Below are positions 12,601 to 22,849 of a DNA stretch of 64,000 nt, in pieces. Source of the stretch: Gerris lacustris (taxonomy: Eukaryota; Arthropoda; Insecta; Hemiptera; Gerridae); contig OX578278.1 of NCBI GenBank assembly GCA_951217055.1, positions 32,191,105-32,255,104 on the forward strand. The letters are read 5' to 3'. Position 1 is the stretch's first letter; every line of letters begins with the position of its first letter. Below the pieces are notes generated by a model. It ran no database searches. It worked only from the letters and a program-made list of their open reading frames with translations, and was not told where the DNA came from. The position numbers and the translations under genes were made by a program.

Positions 12601-15600
12601 AGCAGGTGTGCGCATCATATAATATTATTTTAAAGGGCGCAATTAATATTATCTTTGTTGTCTAAATACCCCGTGTCGTACAAACAATAATATCGATAAA
12701 CAGTAAAAAGTCTCAATTACAATCTTAAAAGTAAGGATGATACTTCTAAGAGTAAAAGTATGTACCAGTAATAATTAATAATATTTAAAGAATGGACTTT
12801 AGTTCTACCAAGTTATTTTGGAGTTCTACAAAAAGAACATTAGAACCTTAAGAAAACTATTGAATTAATAATATGTATTTTGAATGCGGCTACATATTAT
12901 ATGATGTTGATAACTGGGAAATGTAATAATAGCAAATCGATCTTGCCAACATTTATAGGAAAATTGAAATTCTTTTAGGAAATGAAAGGTAATTCAAGCC
13001 TTTCCATTGCTCTTAATAGGTCATAGAAATATGTGGGTTCAAATTTCGAATTTTTTTTTAAATTAAGAAATCTATTCTTTTGTTTTCAACCAGCTCTATA
13101 TATATCACAAAAAATAAAGTCAACTAGAATATACATTCTTTTAAAGGAAATTTCCTGGTCTTTTCAACGATTGGTGGTGGTTCATTGTTTTAATTAATGT
13201 TAAAGCGCACCATCTAACAAAGGATTGGACTGTAGCTTATAAAAACATTTTTGCTCCAAATTATCTGCAAAATTGCTTCTTTCAATTTTGTGATCTGAAA
13301 TTGAATCACCCTGTATAGCCAGAGTGGATGCTTATATACAGATTTGTTATACATAGTACTTTTTTCTTATTAATTAATATATCCTGATGGTTTACAGGAC
13401 GCTCTACCACTGAGATTAAAGGAAGTACACATCGTCAAGCAACCGTTCATCTTTAACTTGGTCTGGAAAGTGTTCCAACCTTTTGTTAAGGAAAAACTTA
13501 AGAACAGGGTAAGTTAATTAACTTCAGATTAAAATAATAACTATTAAAACATCCTGAAGACTTATATATTATGAAGATACGAAAACACATTATGATAATT
13601 ACATTGGCAGAATTAAATAAATATATGAATAATATTCATAAACATTCTATCCCATAAAATTAACATTCAAAGTTGAAAGACCAGAGCTAATAAATTTGAT
13701 AAATTTATCTAATCGTATTTTGAAAATCAGGACATAAAATCTAATTTGTTTCTAACTATCCCTAAGAGGGCTAAAGGATGCTAAATCCAAAATGTTATTA
13801 ATATTTCGCTTTATCTTGAGGCATCTTGAAGCCAATAAAATTAAATTCTTTTATATGATTTTTTTTTTTTTAAATTTACTTGTTCGTTGTGAACCCTTAT
13901 CTTAATTTGTTGGATATGGGAGTGTGTATGGAGGTCATCTGATAGTATTAAAACAAACTGTCTCTCCACGTGAAATAAATACTTTAATCACAAAGCAGCT
14001 TTCAGCCTTCAAAAGGCCATCATCAGTGCCTAAAGCGGAAGAAAAAGGATTATATTAATAAAAATTTTTAGTAGAGGTGAGTCAATTCAATCGGAGATCA
14101 ACGCGAGACTCCCTGGACTCTCCTGGAGTCTCGCGTCGATCAATATAATCCTTTTTCTTCCGCTTTAGGCACTGATGATGGCCTATTGAAGGCTGAAAGC
14201 TGCTTTGTGATTAAAGTATTTATTTCACGAGGAGAGACAGTTTGTTTTAATTCTTATCTTAATTGGTTATTTACAAGAACAATAACTATGTTGAAATTAT
14301 ATTTTTTGTTTAGTCGTTTTGGGTTAAATAAATTTGTTTTTTCTCCACTTTCTTCTTCAAAAAGCTGTACTTCGCCCTCACTTAGGGCTTTTTCACTAAA
14401 ATGGCCACATGTGACCTTTTTTTTCTTTCAAGAAAAATAAAGATTTTTAATTATATTAAAAGAAATAAATTAACTAAAATTTGGCAATGTACCTCTCGCA
14501 GCCAGGAATACCAAAATATTATGAATAGTTAAAATAAATATAATATTATAACCAAGGAATTTAATTTTGAATGTCTGAAGATGCCTTGTAAATATTGCAT
14601 AAGGTGGTAGCGTGTTAGATTTAATACCCTATCCCTATATAACACCATTATATAGATGATAATTAGAAACAAATAACGATAAAAAAAAAGATTATCCACA
14701 AAATGAAAATCATATTTTGTACGTCTTCAAATGCAACATTTCTTCAAACAAATTCGAATCAGGGATTTTTTATCTCGTGTCTGTCTATCCGTCAGTAATT
14801 ATTACGAACGCCTATATTTTGAAAAAAACACGTCAGACTTTGATGTAATTAAGATACCGATATCACGACAAATTTACCAAAGTTCCATGTTAATTTCAAT
14901 CATCTTCACACATTGCTTCTCATATTTTGAACTTATTATCTCGTTATACTTATATGACACACTATAGGACGCTAGGTAGCACACTATTTTTTATTTTAAT
15001 TTTAGAAAACTTTTTTTTATTTTATTTTATTGTTCAATTTACAGCTGTTCTTCCACGGATCAAAGATGGATTCGCTTCACAAGCACATGGATCCCGCAGC
15101 TCTGCCCGCTGACTATGGCGGCAAGAGGCCCAAGATGGACTACTCTAGCGCTGACTGGTACCCAATACTGTACTCGCTTAACGACAAGATAGTTGGTAAT
15201 GCAAACTTTTATCAAACCTCAAATTAGTTAAATTTAATTTTTTACGTTCTCATATACGTAGTACATATAGAGAAAAAGTATTGTGATACAGCAAATATTC
15301 GATATCAAGATTTTGATGGATATACATGTTCTAAGGTCCCCTGAGTCCAAAAAGTTGTTTTGAAAAAATGTTTATCTGTCGTCTGGTGTCTTAGTCTGTG
15401 CAGGCGCGTGGAGCCTGAACTACTAGACCGACTTCGATGCAATTGGGCATACATATTAAGAAAAATCATACCACCATGTGAAATCAAGAAATTAAATTTA
15501 GCTCTAAATTTGGGGCACCAAATCCAAAAAACTCAAATAAAAACATGAAAAAAAGCCATTTACCGTGAGGCGTAGGGCGACGACAGAAAGCTTTTTACCG

Positions 15601-16478
15601 GCCCTGGTCCTCTGTACTAGGCTCTTGATGTTTACCCTACCATATCACTCTTCTTCTTCACAGGGGATGTCGTCCTACGATCCTTACCTCCAAAGCTCGT
15701 TTTGGGAATCAGGTAGCGACTATACGTCGCCCAAGTCCCAATGTCTGTACAACTATTAGCTGGGCACTATTGACCCAGTCCATCAAGGGTGTCACATTCA
15801 GTGAGTCCCGAATGGTTTGATTTCGGACTCCGTCCTGCCTTGTCATTTTATGTTCCAGAATCCTGCTTTCATGTTTAGAGATGACTGCCCAGAATTAATA
15901 ACCGTAGCTTAAGATAGGTCAATAGGTCTGTAGATGGAGTTTTATACTGCCATCTTGATTTTCTCTGGTAATTAATGTTTACTGAGGAAGCTGGCGATTC
16001 AGAGTGGAAATATCAGGGTTTTAAACCGTTTTTAAAATAACAAAACCATGTCGAGAACCATAATTTGAATTAAGATAACAAAAGTTATTGATATCTGTTC
16101 ACTTCTGCATATTGAGTTATTCTTGAACTGATAAGAAGATTCATTTCTACCTCATACTTATCATATTATTTATTTATTTCTTTAGCATAAAACAAATAAA
16201 AATAAGTTCACGAAACTGAAATTAAGAATCATCAGCTCAAAAATTATTTTTATTATAAAAATCATTTCCATTTCTGGGAAGCCAGGGGATATAAATTACC
16301 TCTTAATTTGGAGGAAACACTTTCGTTTTTACCTTTCTCTTTTAAATTAAAGAACAGGCCCATAACATCTACTTACTTATTCCTCCTCACACCCCACCAT
16401 ATTTTTTTAAATTATTAATTAATTTCATATTTGTGTTTAATATTAACAGAGTGGCAAGACTATGGCTGGAAAAAGTGA
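9567..16478 (+). CDS. CRAL-TRIO lipid-transfer protein, alpha-tocopherol transfer protein/clavesin-like (7 coding exons)
   Basis: Join 9567-9693, 9810-9901, 10535-10691, 11689-11882, 13398-13508, 15045-15195 and 16450-16478. This is 861 nt, or 286 residues plus TGA, and every junction is GT/AG and in phase. Residues about 45-75 read as the CRAL-TRIO N-terminal helical domain (TDDEFLTIFLRPCKWYPESA). Residues about 110-265 are the lipid-binding fold, with the core strand RGSVVILDFDGLGM at 158-171, the PxRLKEVHIVKQPF helix-strand at about 194-207, and LPADYGG at 247-253. The C-terminus EWQDYGWKK matches the tail usual in arthropod members. Family members are cytosolic carriers of tocopherols, retinoids or phosphoinositides; the ligand here cannot be read from sequence. 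The length fits the usual ~280-310 residues. The ATG at 9567 was chosen because a strong acceptor ends at 9562, so an intron in the 5' UTR is likely and the in-frame ATG at 9531 would be intronic. No promoter was recognised. A paralogous first exon lies at 39066. Confidence 0.9.
9810..9901 (+). CDS. CRAL-TRIO gene 1, coding exon 2
   Basis: Residues 43-73, including TDDEFLTIFLRPCKW of the CRAL-TRIO N-terminal domain. The acceptor is TTAATTTAG and the donor GTAAGT. It enters in phase 1 and leaves in phase 0. Confidence 0.88.
10305..10510 (-). repeat. tRNA-derived SINE-like fragment in intron 2
   Basis: On the minus strand, CTGGTTGCTAATTGC and GGTTTCGAAATCC are spaced like tRNA A and B boxes. 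The other end, a stretch beginning CTATAGTATCAACATCACAA, is repeated at 10955-11003 in intron 3, which supports a dispersed repeat. Confidence 0.45.
10535..10691 (+). CDS. CRAL-TRIO gene 1, coding exon 3
   Basis: Residues 74-125, ending AKGRRVLIANIG. This is the first strand of the lipid-binding domain, where the family usually has 'D..GR.V...R.G'. The acceptor is ATTTTTTAG and the donor GTAAGA. It leaves in phase 1. Confidence 0.88.
10945..11070. repeat. Second copy of the CTATAGTATCAACATCAC repeat in intron 3
   Basis: The segment near 10955-11003 repeats that near 10312-10358 almost exactly. It then changes to GGACTTAGGCCCTCCTAATG, which resembles retroelement 3' tails. Confidence 0.45.
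11320..11620 (+). repeat. Family E fragment in intron 3
   Basis: Carries AATACTACTCGACAGATTTA, TTTAGCCCATTGATGATCCC and the ending GGAAGCTATGTACCACACAA with AATTGGCAG, as in family E. Confidence 0.6.
11689..11882 (+). CDS. CRAL-TRIO gene 1, coding exon 4
   Basis: Residues 126-190. Contains the helix before the core strand and RGSVVILDFDGLGM, the most diagnostic CRAL-TRIO segment. The acceptor is TCTGTTTCAG and the junction CAG|GTATTA. It leaves in phase 0. Confidence 0.92.
12050..12210 (-). repeat. Possible tRNA-derived SINE fragment in intron 4
   Basis: The minus strand reads ACTTGGATAGGCGACCACAC then GGGATCAATTCTCAGA, similar to A- and B-box spacing. No target duplication was seen. Confidence 0.3.
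12211..13397. other. Remainder of intron 4
   Basis: Mostly AT-rich. TGAATCACCCTGTATAG near 13304 resembles a transposon terminus but no partner end was found in the intron. The 82-codon frame at 12374 has no recognisable similarity and is treated as chance. Confidence 0.35.
13398..13508 (+). CDS. CRAL-TRIO gene 1, coding exon 5
   Basis: Exactly 37 codons, residues 191-227: DALPLRLKEVHIVKQPFIFN followed by a basic helix ending KEKLKNR. Phase 0 on both sides, with donor GTAAGT. Confidence 0.92.
13950..14249. mobile_element. Palindromic MITE (hairpin, arms about 110 bp) in intron 5
   Basis: AAACAAACTGTCTCTCCACG at 13951 pairs with its reverse complement ending at 14249. CAGTGCCTAAAGCGG (14024-14038) pairs with CCGCTTTAGGCACTG (14160-14174). 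The centre contains an inner stem, ACGCGAGACTCC/GGAGTCTCGCGT. Part of it (GATGATGGCC, ATTTATTTCACG) resembles 7890-7950. Confidence 0.75.
14700..14985 (+). repeat. Family E fragment in intron 5
   Basis: Degenerate copy: CTCGTGTCTGTCTATCCGTC near 14773, followed by an AATTTACCAAAGTTCCATGT region and ACACACTATAGGACGCTAGG. Weak but in the family order. Confidence 0.4.
15045..15195 (+). CDS. CRAL-TRIO gene 1, coding exon 6
   Basis: Residues 228-277: LFFHGSKMDSLHKHMDP, then LPADYGG and DWYPILYSLNDKIV. It leaves in phase 1 at GTAATG. GC content is visibly higher than in the flanking introns. Confidence 0.9.
15245..15545 (+). repeat. Family B repeat, forward copy in intron 6
   Basis: Contains AAAGTATTGTGATACAGC, CCCCTGAGTCCAAAAAGTTG, GAACTACTAGACCGACTTCG and an AATCATACCACCATGTGAAA-type end. 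It lies between exon 6 and the cryptic acceptor at 15664. Confidence 0.7.
15664..15759 (+). other. Cryptic or alternative terminal exon candidate in intron 6 of gene 1
   Basis: A strong pyrimidine tract and CAG end at 15663, followed by an open frame (GMSSYDPYLQSSFWESGSDY and so on) to TAG at 15757-15759. The good frame is phase 0, but exon 6 leaves in phase 1. From the phase-1 donor the exon would read a different frame and stop after about 18 codons, at TAG 15711. Joining it in the good frame would need the weak donor GTTGGT at 15192. It may be a minor isoform, an exonised repeat or chance. Confidence 0.25.
16450..16478 (+). CDS. CRAL-TRIO gene 1, terminal coding exon
   Basis: The acceptor ATATTAACAG gives phase-correct codons for EWQDYGWKK and a TGA at 16476-16478. 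The W-x-x-YG ending agrees with related arthropod proteins, which favours this over the alternative acceptor at 15664. Confidence 0.85.
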
Positions 16479-16765
16479 AAATGAAAAGGGAATCAAAATC
16501 TTTAAGACTGAGTCTCCTTCGAGTCAACTAAAACTTCCTTACAAAATTACTGCATAAGTCATCCTATAGATTTTATTTTATTTTAATACACATAAAAATT
16601 TGAAATGACATCTCATCTAAGATGACATATAATTAAATTGATTGTTTATTTATTTTATTTTTTATTTAAAACTGAAATTATATTATTTAACAATTATAAT
16701 TTTTGCACAATTGGTGCACAATACAATTTACAAAATTCTAAATTTATGTATACTTTTAAATTGGC

Positions 16766-16793
16766 AATAAAAAAATGTTTATGTATTAATAAA
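16766..16793 (+). terminator. Candidate polyadenylation signals of CRAL-TRIO gene 1
   Basis: AATAAA occurs at 16766-16771 and 16788-16793, about 290-315 nt after the stop codon. Either would give a normal 3' UTR length. AATAAA is common in DNA this AT-rich, so which one is used is inference. Confidence 0.4.
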
Positions 16794-16914
16794 GAGGTTT
16801 CTCCAATTTACATTTTCTCTAATTTATGAGTATTAATATTAACAATAATTAATATAAAAATACCATTTTTTAAAACTGGTCTTATTTTAAACTTTTGTTT
16901 TTTGGTGTTTGTAT

Positions 16915-17165
16915 TCTTTACCTAAATTTCCATGTGGAAAATTTGGGGAAGATTGAAAGACCGAGTGGTTCAAAATTGGGGTAATAGGTGTGCGATGAAA
17001 TTACAAAGCAATGTAATATAAGAAAAGTTTTTTTTCTTTATTCTTCACCAAAATTGTTTCTTTGTGCAAAATTTGGGGAAGATTGAAAGACAGGAAGTGG
17101 TTCAAAATTGGGGTAATAGGTGTACGATAAAACTTACAAAGCAAAGTAATATAAGACAGGAAAAA
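16915..17165. repeat. Tandem duplication, period about 130 bp
   Basis: AAATTTGGGGAAGATTGAAA and TTCAAAATTGGGGTAATAGG each occur twice, 130 bp apart (first near 16938 and again near 17068). It lies just past the 3' end of gene 1. Confidence 0.8.
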
Positions 17166-17404
17166 CAACGCTTCAATATATAAGACACAAATCTTGTATG
17201 TGTGGATATTTTTGCAGCGAAAGGTAACCCTGATTACAAAAATCACAAATATTTTTATATGTTTAAACAACCTTCAAAGACGATTTGAATGGAACAAATT
17301 TCATGTAAATCAAATTTAAATTTACAAATTTACTGAAGGTATACAGTCATCAAAAATTTAATAAAACAATATAATTTTTTTAAAAAGTGTCTAAGTGGTG
17401 ACTC

Positions 17405-17500
17405 GTGCATCAAACGTTTTTCTAGCTCAGTAGTAAGGACATGAGCCATAAGGTCTCACGTCCTTGGGTCGTTACAAGAGGCCAGACCGTCTTTTAACCG
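17405..17500 (+). repeat. tRNA-like fragment
   Basis: TCTAGCTCAGTAGTAAGGAC with GAGC closing a D-arm (GCTC...GAGC), then CCTTGGGTCG. It lacks a convincing T-arm and acceptor stem. A degraded tRNA-derived SINE head is more likely than a working tRNA gene. Confidence 0.3.
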
Positions 17501-17744
17501 AAACAATCTTATTGGGAATTTTATTCCGATTAAAGCCATTTCTTCTTGTCTTTTCTTCTTTGAAGTCTAAGAAATTGCAAATTATTGGTCCTTAATTATT
17601 ACTATTTTATAAAGAGAATGGACAACATGGCAGACACGTCGTAATACCAAATATTGTTTTTGAGAGTTAGTGTAGAGTTATCGTAGTTTATATTAATAAG
17701 TATAAGCGGTAAAGTATTAATTTCATAATAAAATAATATTGCCT

Positions 17745-17979
17745 TGGCACTTCTTTAGATTGTTACTCCCCTTAAAAATAAAACAGGGGAGTAGCAATCT
17801 AAAGAAGTTGTACGGAATGTTCTTCTTTAGATTCTTACTTCCCTTATAAAAACACAAGTATGATACTCCTTTGTCCCAAAGTACATTGGACTAAACATCC
17901 CTTTGTATTAATAGTTATTTAGACAAAGTTATTTATATTCCAAAAAAACTTAGGGGAGTAATAATCTAAAAAAGTACCA
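17745..17979. mobile_element. MITE with about 27-bp inverted ends (235 bp)
   Basis: The left end TGGCACTTCTTTAGATTG plus TTACTCCCC mirrors the right end AGGGGAGTAATAATCTAAAA plus AAGTACCA. An extra internal inverted copy near 17794-17819 makes the left end itself a hairpin. A relative lies at 37851-38294. No clear target duplication. Confidence 0.65.
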
Positions 17980-17999
17980 TTGACTTTACATTCATAAGC

Positions 18000-18275
18000 T
18001 GTCATAATGTCCTACACCTTGACCTTCTCATAGGGCTATTCTGTGATTCTGATGGAGAAGAGCGCATAGCATCCCAGCAGTGAATTCACTAAGCAGTGGA
18101 CGCCTTCCGGGGGTTGAAGCGAAGCGAGTAGGGGGCAGAGATCCCTAATTTTATTTATTAAAAAAAATACGTGCGGTGTCGCAGGACACCCGGTAGGAAC
18201 GAAGTTTTTTACGCTTTTCATTAAATAAAATAAATTATAAAATCACACTACTAAGTATGCGATGCTAACTACTTA
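18000..18275. other. Unclassified sequence left of the foldback element
   Basis: Contains GAAGCGAAGCGAGTAGGGGG, a possible relative of the foldback end. Nothing is clearly defined. Confidence 0.3.
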
Positions 18276-18319
18276 TTGAAGCGAGCGTAAGCGAGCTTCT
18301 TACATTTAACGAAATCTGC

Positions 18320-18353
<34 letters not shown>

Positions 18354-19918
18354 ACTGTGTGTAACGTTTACGTGTCCGACGATAACTCGAGTAAAAATTG
18401 ACCTTTTTAGTTGAAATTTGGTATACATGTTCCTTTTACTAATACTCAGGCTAAGTTCGTTGGACAGCGTGGTCCGTCCAACAGTTCGCGCGCAACGCTC
18501 GCGTAAACGAGAGGTTCAAAAATTAAATTGGAATTTCAGGGCGGGAAAAGGTTCTATCACCATCTATTCGATGAGACGAACATTTTTTTCAAATAGCATA
18601 TTTTAGTAAAACCAACAACGACACCGCTATGAATTAATAAAGATCGCTAAAACTATTAAAACGGACCTAAACGTTTAAAATAGATAAAACAACCTTTTCA
18701 CCGATATCTTACGTTCTAACGTATCGATTTTAATAAAACTTCATGTACATCGTCTAAAGTACAATTGAAACAAGTATGTAAAATTTCAACTTGATACAAG
18801 CAGTAGTATTTGAGTAATGAAGTGATACATTTATAATAATTGTTTAAATCTACTGGGGGGTGGTTAAGATTCTTGTAGTGTATAGGTTTATCTAGGAAGG
18901 TGAGCTTTGTGCCGAGTACCCCCACTCTATCCCACACTGCCCTCTTCCACTTAACTTCAACTATGACATTCATCATAATTTAATTTCTATATTTAGTATT
19001 TTATTGCAATACGCTTGCTTCAATGATAGAGCCACGCGATGCCTAGTTTAATAATTTGTAACGAGCCCCAAGGCGGCATAACCACGGGTTGGGCGCTCGG
19101 TACAATAAAAAAAAAGTATGATTACATGACAATTAATTAATTGTTTAAAACTTATGATAATTATTTTTTAACATGTATTACACCATAAACTAGGCATCGC
19201 GTGGATCTATCATTGAAGCGAGCTTATTGCAATAAAATACTGGCTATTGAAATTTGTTGATCATGATGAATGTCATAGTCATAGTTGAAGATAAGTGGAA
19301 GAGAGTAGTGTGGGGAAGAGTGGGGGTACTCGGTCCAAAGCTTTACTTCCTAAACAATCCTACAGACCACACGACTCTAAGAATCTTAACCACCCGTCAT
19401 AGCTTTTAAACAATTATTATAATTGTATCACTTCATTACTCAAATACTACTGCTTGTATCAAGTTGAAATTTTACATACTTGTTTCAATTGTACTTTAGA
19501 CGATGTACATGAAGTTTTATTAAAATCGTTAGGTTAGAACGTAAGATATCGGTAAAAAGGTTGTTTTCTCTATTTTAAACGTTTAGGTCCGCTTTAATAG
19601 TTTTAGCGATCTCTATTAATTCATAGCAGTGTCGTTGTTGGTTTTACTATAACGTGTTATTTGTAAAAAATGTTCGTCTCATCGAATAGGTGATAATAGA
19701 ATTTTTTCCCGTCCTGGAATTCCAATTAAAAATTTGAAGCTCACGTTTACGCGAGCATTGCGCGCGAACTCTTGGACGGATCACGCTGTCCAACGAACTT
19801 AGCCTGAGTATTGGTAAAAGGAAGATGTATACCAAATTTCAACCAAATCGGTCAACTTTTACTCAAGTTATCGTCGGACACGTAAGCGTTACACACAGAC
19901 AGACAGACAGACAGACAT

Positions 19919-19953
<35 letters not shown>

Positions 19954-19998
19954 GCATATTTCGTTGAATGTAAGAAGCTCGCTTACGCTCGCTTCAAT
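18276..19998. mobile_element. Large foldback palindrome (family A), arms about 850 bp
   Basis: The left end TTGAAGCGAGCGTAAGCGAG mirrors the right end CTCGCTTACGCTCGCTTCAA. Along both arms the order is mirrored: a CTGT run (18323-18356, against ACAG near 19891-19949), the shared core, GTTCGTTGGACAGCG, the GATGAGACGAACA block, CTAAACGTTTAAAATAGA, and a CACTCTATCCCACACT region. The inner part is also mirrored: GATAGAGCCACGCGATGCCT (19025) against AGGCATCGCGTGGATCTATC (19194). The centre is near 19137. No transposase frame is present. The structure fits a foldback-type DNA element or an inverted dimer of one repeat. Confidence 0.8.
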
Positions 19999-20547
19999 TA
20001 ATTTCTGTGCTTATAAAAAATATTAATTTTTTCCAATTTTATTTTATTTTTAAGAATGACGGAATTAAGAGTGGGATATGGAAATATGTATCACTTTTTA
20101 ATTGACTACCTGACAAATAAATTTAATTCTCGACAAATTGGAAATAAGTATAATGTTAGTACAAAATTTAATGGTTTAAACTATATTTATTAACTTTTTT
20201 ACACCAGATAAATTGTTTATAATATTTATATTGTTATGTTAGATAATTGTGTAATATTAATGTGAAAGTTTTTGTCTAATCTAAAATTAAAAAACTTTTT
20301 CAGGCTTGAAAATGTCCTAAAATAAGGACGAAATATTGCCAAAAAAACGTAGTTGGTTTTTATACTCCTGAAGACCTGCTAAAATAGAAATCTCTTAAAT
20401 TGAAAATTAAAGGGGACCGCATCAAAAAATGGACGATGTTAATAGTTAAAGAGGAGGATTGTAGAATAGATCCGAGTAGTGACGGAACAGGACTGTTCCC
20501 TAACCCTTCCTCCCCGGCCAGACTCAATTTAAAATATTATAAAATAT

Positions 20548-21540
20548 ATCACTTCACTATACACAAACTTCTGCTTATATCAGGTTGAAATTTTATATGC
20601 CAGTTTCAATTGTACCATAGACGATGTGTATGAAGTTTTATTAAAAATCGTAGTTAGAGCTGTATCAACTGAATGCACAGGAAAGTTACAGGTCTTTCTA
20701 AATAGGAGCCTCCGCAGAATACATAAAATATGGTGGCCGGACCGATGGATTACAACCGTAGAACTTCTACGTAGAAGCCACCAAAAACCCATTTAAATCG
20801 AGATCCTGGAAAGAAAATGGAGATAGCTTGGATATACCCTGCGCAAGGATGCTCATGAATTATGTAGGCAAGCCCTCGACTGGAATCCTTAAGGATGCCG
20901 GCGAAGAGGAAGACCTAGAGGCACCTGGTGACGCAGACTTCAACCGAAGTTAGCGACGCCAATCAGCAGCTTACGTGGGGACAAGTAAATGACTTGGCCA
21001 GAAACTGGAAAGAGTGGAAAACCTTCGCTATGGCATTGTGCGCCCTAGATTCGGCGTGATAGTAACTTTATAAGTAAGTAAATAAGTAGTAAGGAACGTA
21101 AGATATCGGTAAGAACGTTGTTTTCTCTATTTTAAACGTTTATGCCGCTAATACATTTAGCGATCTTTAACAGTTCATATCGGTGTCGGTGGTGGTTTTA
21201 CTAAAAACATTAATTACAAAAGTTGTTTGTCTGATTGAATAGATGAAGTTAAAATTTTTTCCCGTCCTAAAATTCCAATTTTACATTTGAAGCTTACGTT
21301 TACGAGAGCGTACCAATTAGATTGCATACCGCAAGAACGGATAGGCGGATAACGTTGTCCAACGAACTCGTCCTGGTAAAATGAACATGTGTACCAAATT
21401 TCAACTAAATCTGCCATCTTTTACTTAAGTTCAAGTTATCGGTTTAAGGTCGGTTTTTAGACGGACATTTTTTACGGATTCACTCCCGCTGTAACGTGCT
21501 ATAAGGAACTTCTTTCCAAAAACATACATAAAATGTCAAC
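20548..21540. repeat. Family A copy interrupted by a LINE fragment
   Basis: 20548-20657 and 21093-21540 together rebuild the same order as 19430-19880 (ATCAGGTTGAAATTTTA ... AACGTAAGATATCGGTAAG ... TTCCCGTCCTAAAATTCCAA). The break falls between the ATTAAAA block and AACGTAAGATATCGG. Confidence 0.75.
20658..21092 (+). mobile_element. Non-LTR retrotransposon 3' fragment inserted in family A
   Basis: The conceptual translation, with frameshifts and stops, carries LRRILKIWWPDRW, EILERKW, LGYTLRKD, QALDWNP, RRRGRPRGTW and a C-terminal tryptophan-rich stretch. This order is typical of the end of LINE polyproteins after the RT domain. The fragment ends in a (TAAG)-like tail at 21073-21092. It is 5'-truncated and inactive, probably the same family as 24845-25800. 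Confidence 0.75.
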
Positions 21541-22150
21541 GTAGTAAAATATGTTGTATACAAAATTATTATGATAATATTAAATTCAATAGTTTTCAAA
21601 CCTAACTACTGCAAGGCTTTTAAAACTTAAAGAAATTAAATTAATTTAATAAATCAAACTAACTATTCATTAAAAATCTGCTGAAGAAGCTTCTACATAT
21701 ATAATTAAATTTTCCTTTATAGCTTATTATACAAACAATTATTTAGACAATTACAATGAGTAAATCGTATATTGTTTGACACAACATAATTCTTGCTAAC
21801 ATAATGTTGCTAGAAAATGTGCAAGGGATTATTAAATAAATGCAACTTGTAATAAATTTACCGTGTAAATTTAATTAATACGTAGGACTTAAAAACGTAA
21901 TAAGGAGCACTGTAAAATTGATTTAATTGTTAGATCATATCATACACATATTATAATGTGTGTGTATTACTATAGAACTTCTTTGTTAAATTAACGAATT
22001 AGGTAATCTTTAAAACTAATTTACATAAATACTATTTATTTAAACGTCTTTATTAAATCATTTGCAAACAATTAAAATATTAGATAATTAGAATTGTAAA
22101 TCCACATAAATTTTATATGTATACATAAGAGATGTAATTTTGAACAATTT
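21541..22150. other. AT-rich spacer, nothing recognised
   Basis: No coding signal or repeat boundary was seen. Confidence 0.4.
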
Positions 22151-22680
22151 TATTAAAATTTTATGACGACTTCTGCTGTAAACAAATAAATATTAATCAA
22201 CCAACAATAATAACTTAGAGTCTTGTGCTATACAGAAATTGGATTACTACTTCTACTTTAACATTTGAAAAAAAGTGCATAACTAACAGATACTTCCACT
22301 TCCACTGAAAACTACTGAAGTAATCATAACTAAAAGTCTTGTAAGTTATTCTTCAGAAATGATAAAATTACTTCTACTGTAAACAATTAAAAACAATCAT
22401 AACTAATAATCTGTAATTAGTTAATCTAAAAATGTCTATAAAAATTCTACGGTATTACTGTAGTTTAACTATTGACATTTGTGGTCCTGTAAGTTAATCC
22501 ACAAAAATGTGTTTGAATTACTGTCTAAATTAGTTAGATAATTATAAATGATAGTTCTATAAATGAATCTTCAAAAATTAAATTACTATACTTCTTTTGC
22601 AAACAATCGATATTATCATAATTGATGATCCTGTTTTGTCTAAATCTATTAGCTTCTAGGAATGTTTTAGATTAATTAAC
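22150..22680. repeat. Highly diverged tandem repeat
   Basis: Phrases such as ATTACTTCTACTGTAAACAA, CATAACTAATAATC/AGTCTTGTAAGTTA and AATCTTCAAAAAT recur about five times at irregular spacing of 60-120 bp. The units are too diverged to set a firm period. Confidence 0.5.
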
Positions 22681-22849
22681 AGGACGAATAAATAAAAATA
22701 ACTATATCGTCGGGAGAGGAATTATCATTAACCACATATTTAGTTAGCATAGCACATAGTTTAGTTATATTTAGTCATGTTCCCTAGTTTAATTGTTTTC
22801 CCCGGTTTTTTAAACTGCCAAAATAATTGTCAAAAATGAATTAAAGTAT

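Noticed and set aside
17405..17500. tRNA gene
   Set aside because: Only the D-arm half is tRNA-like; the T-arm and acceptor stem do not form.
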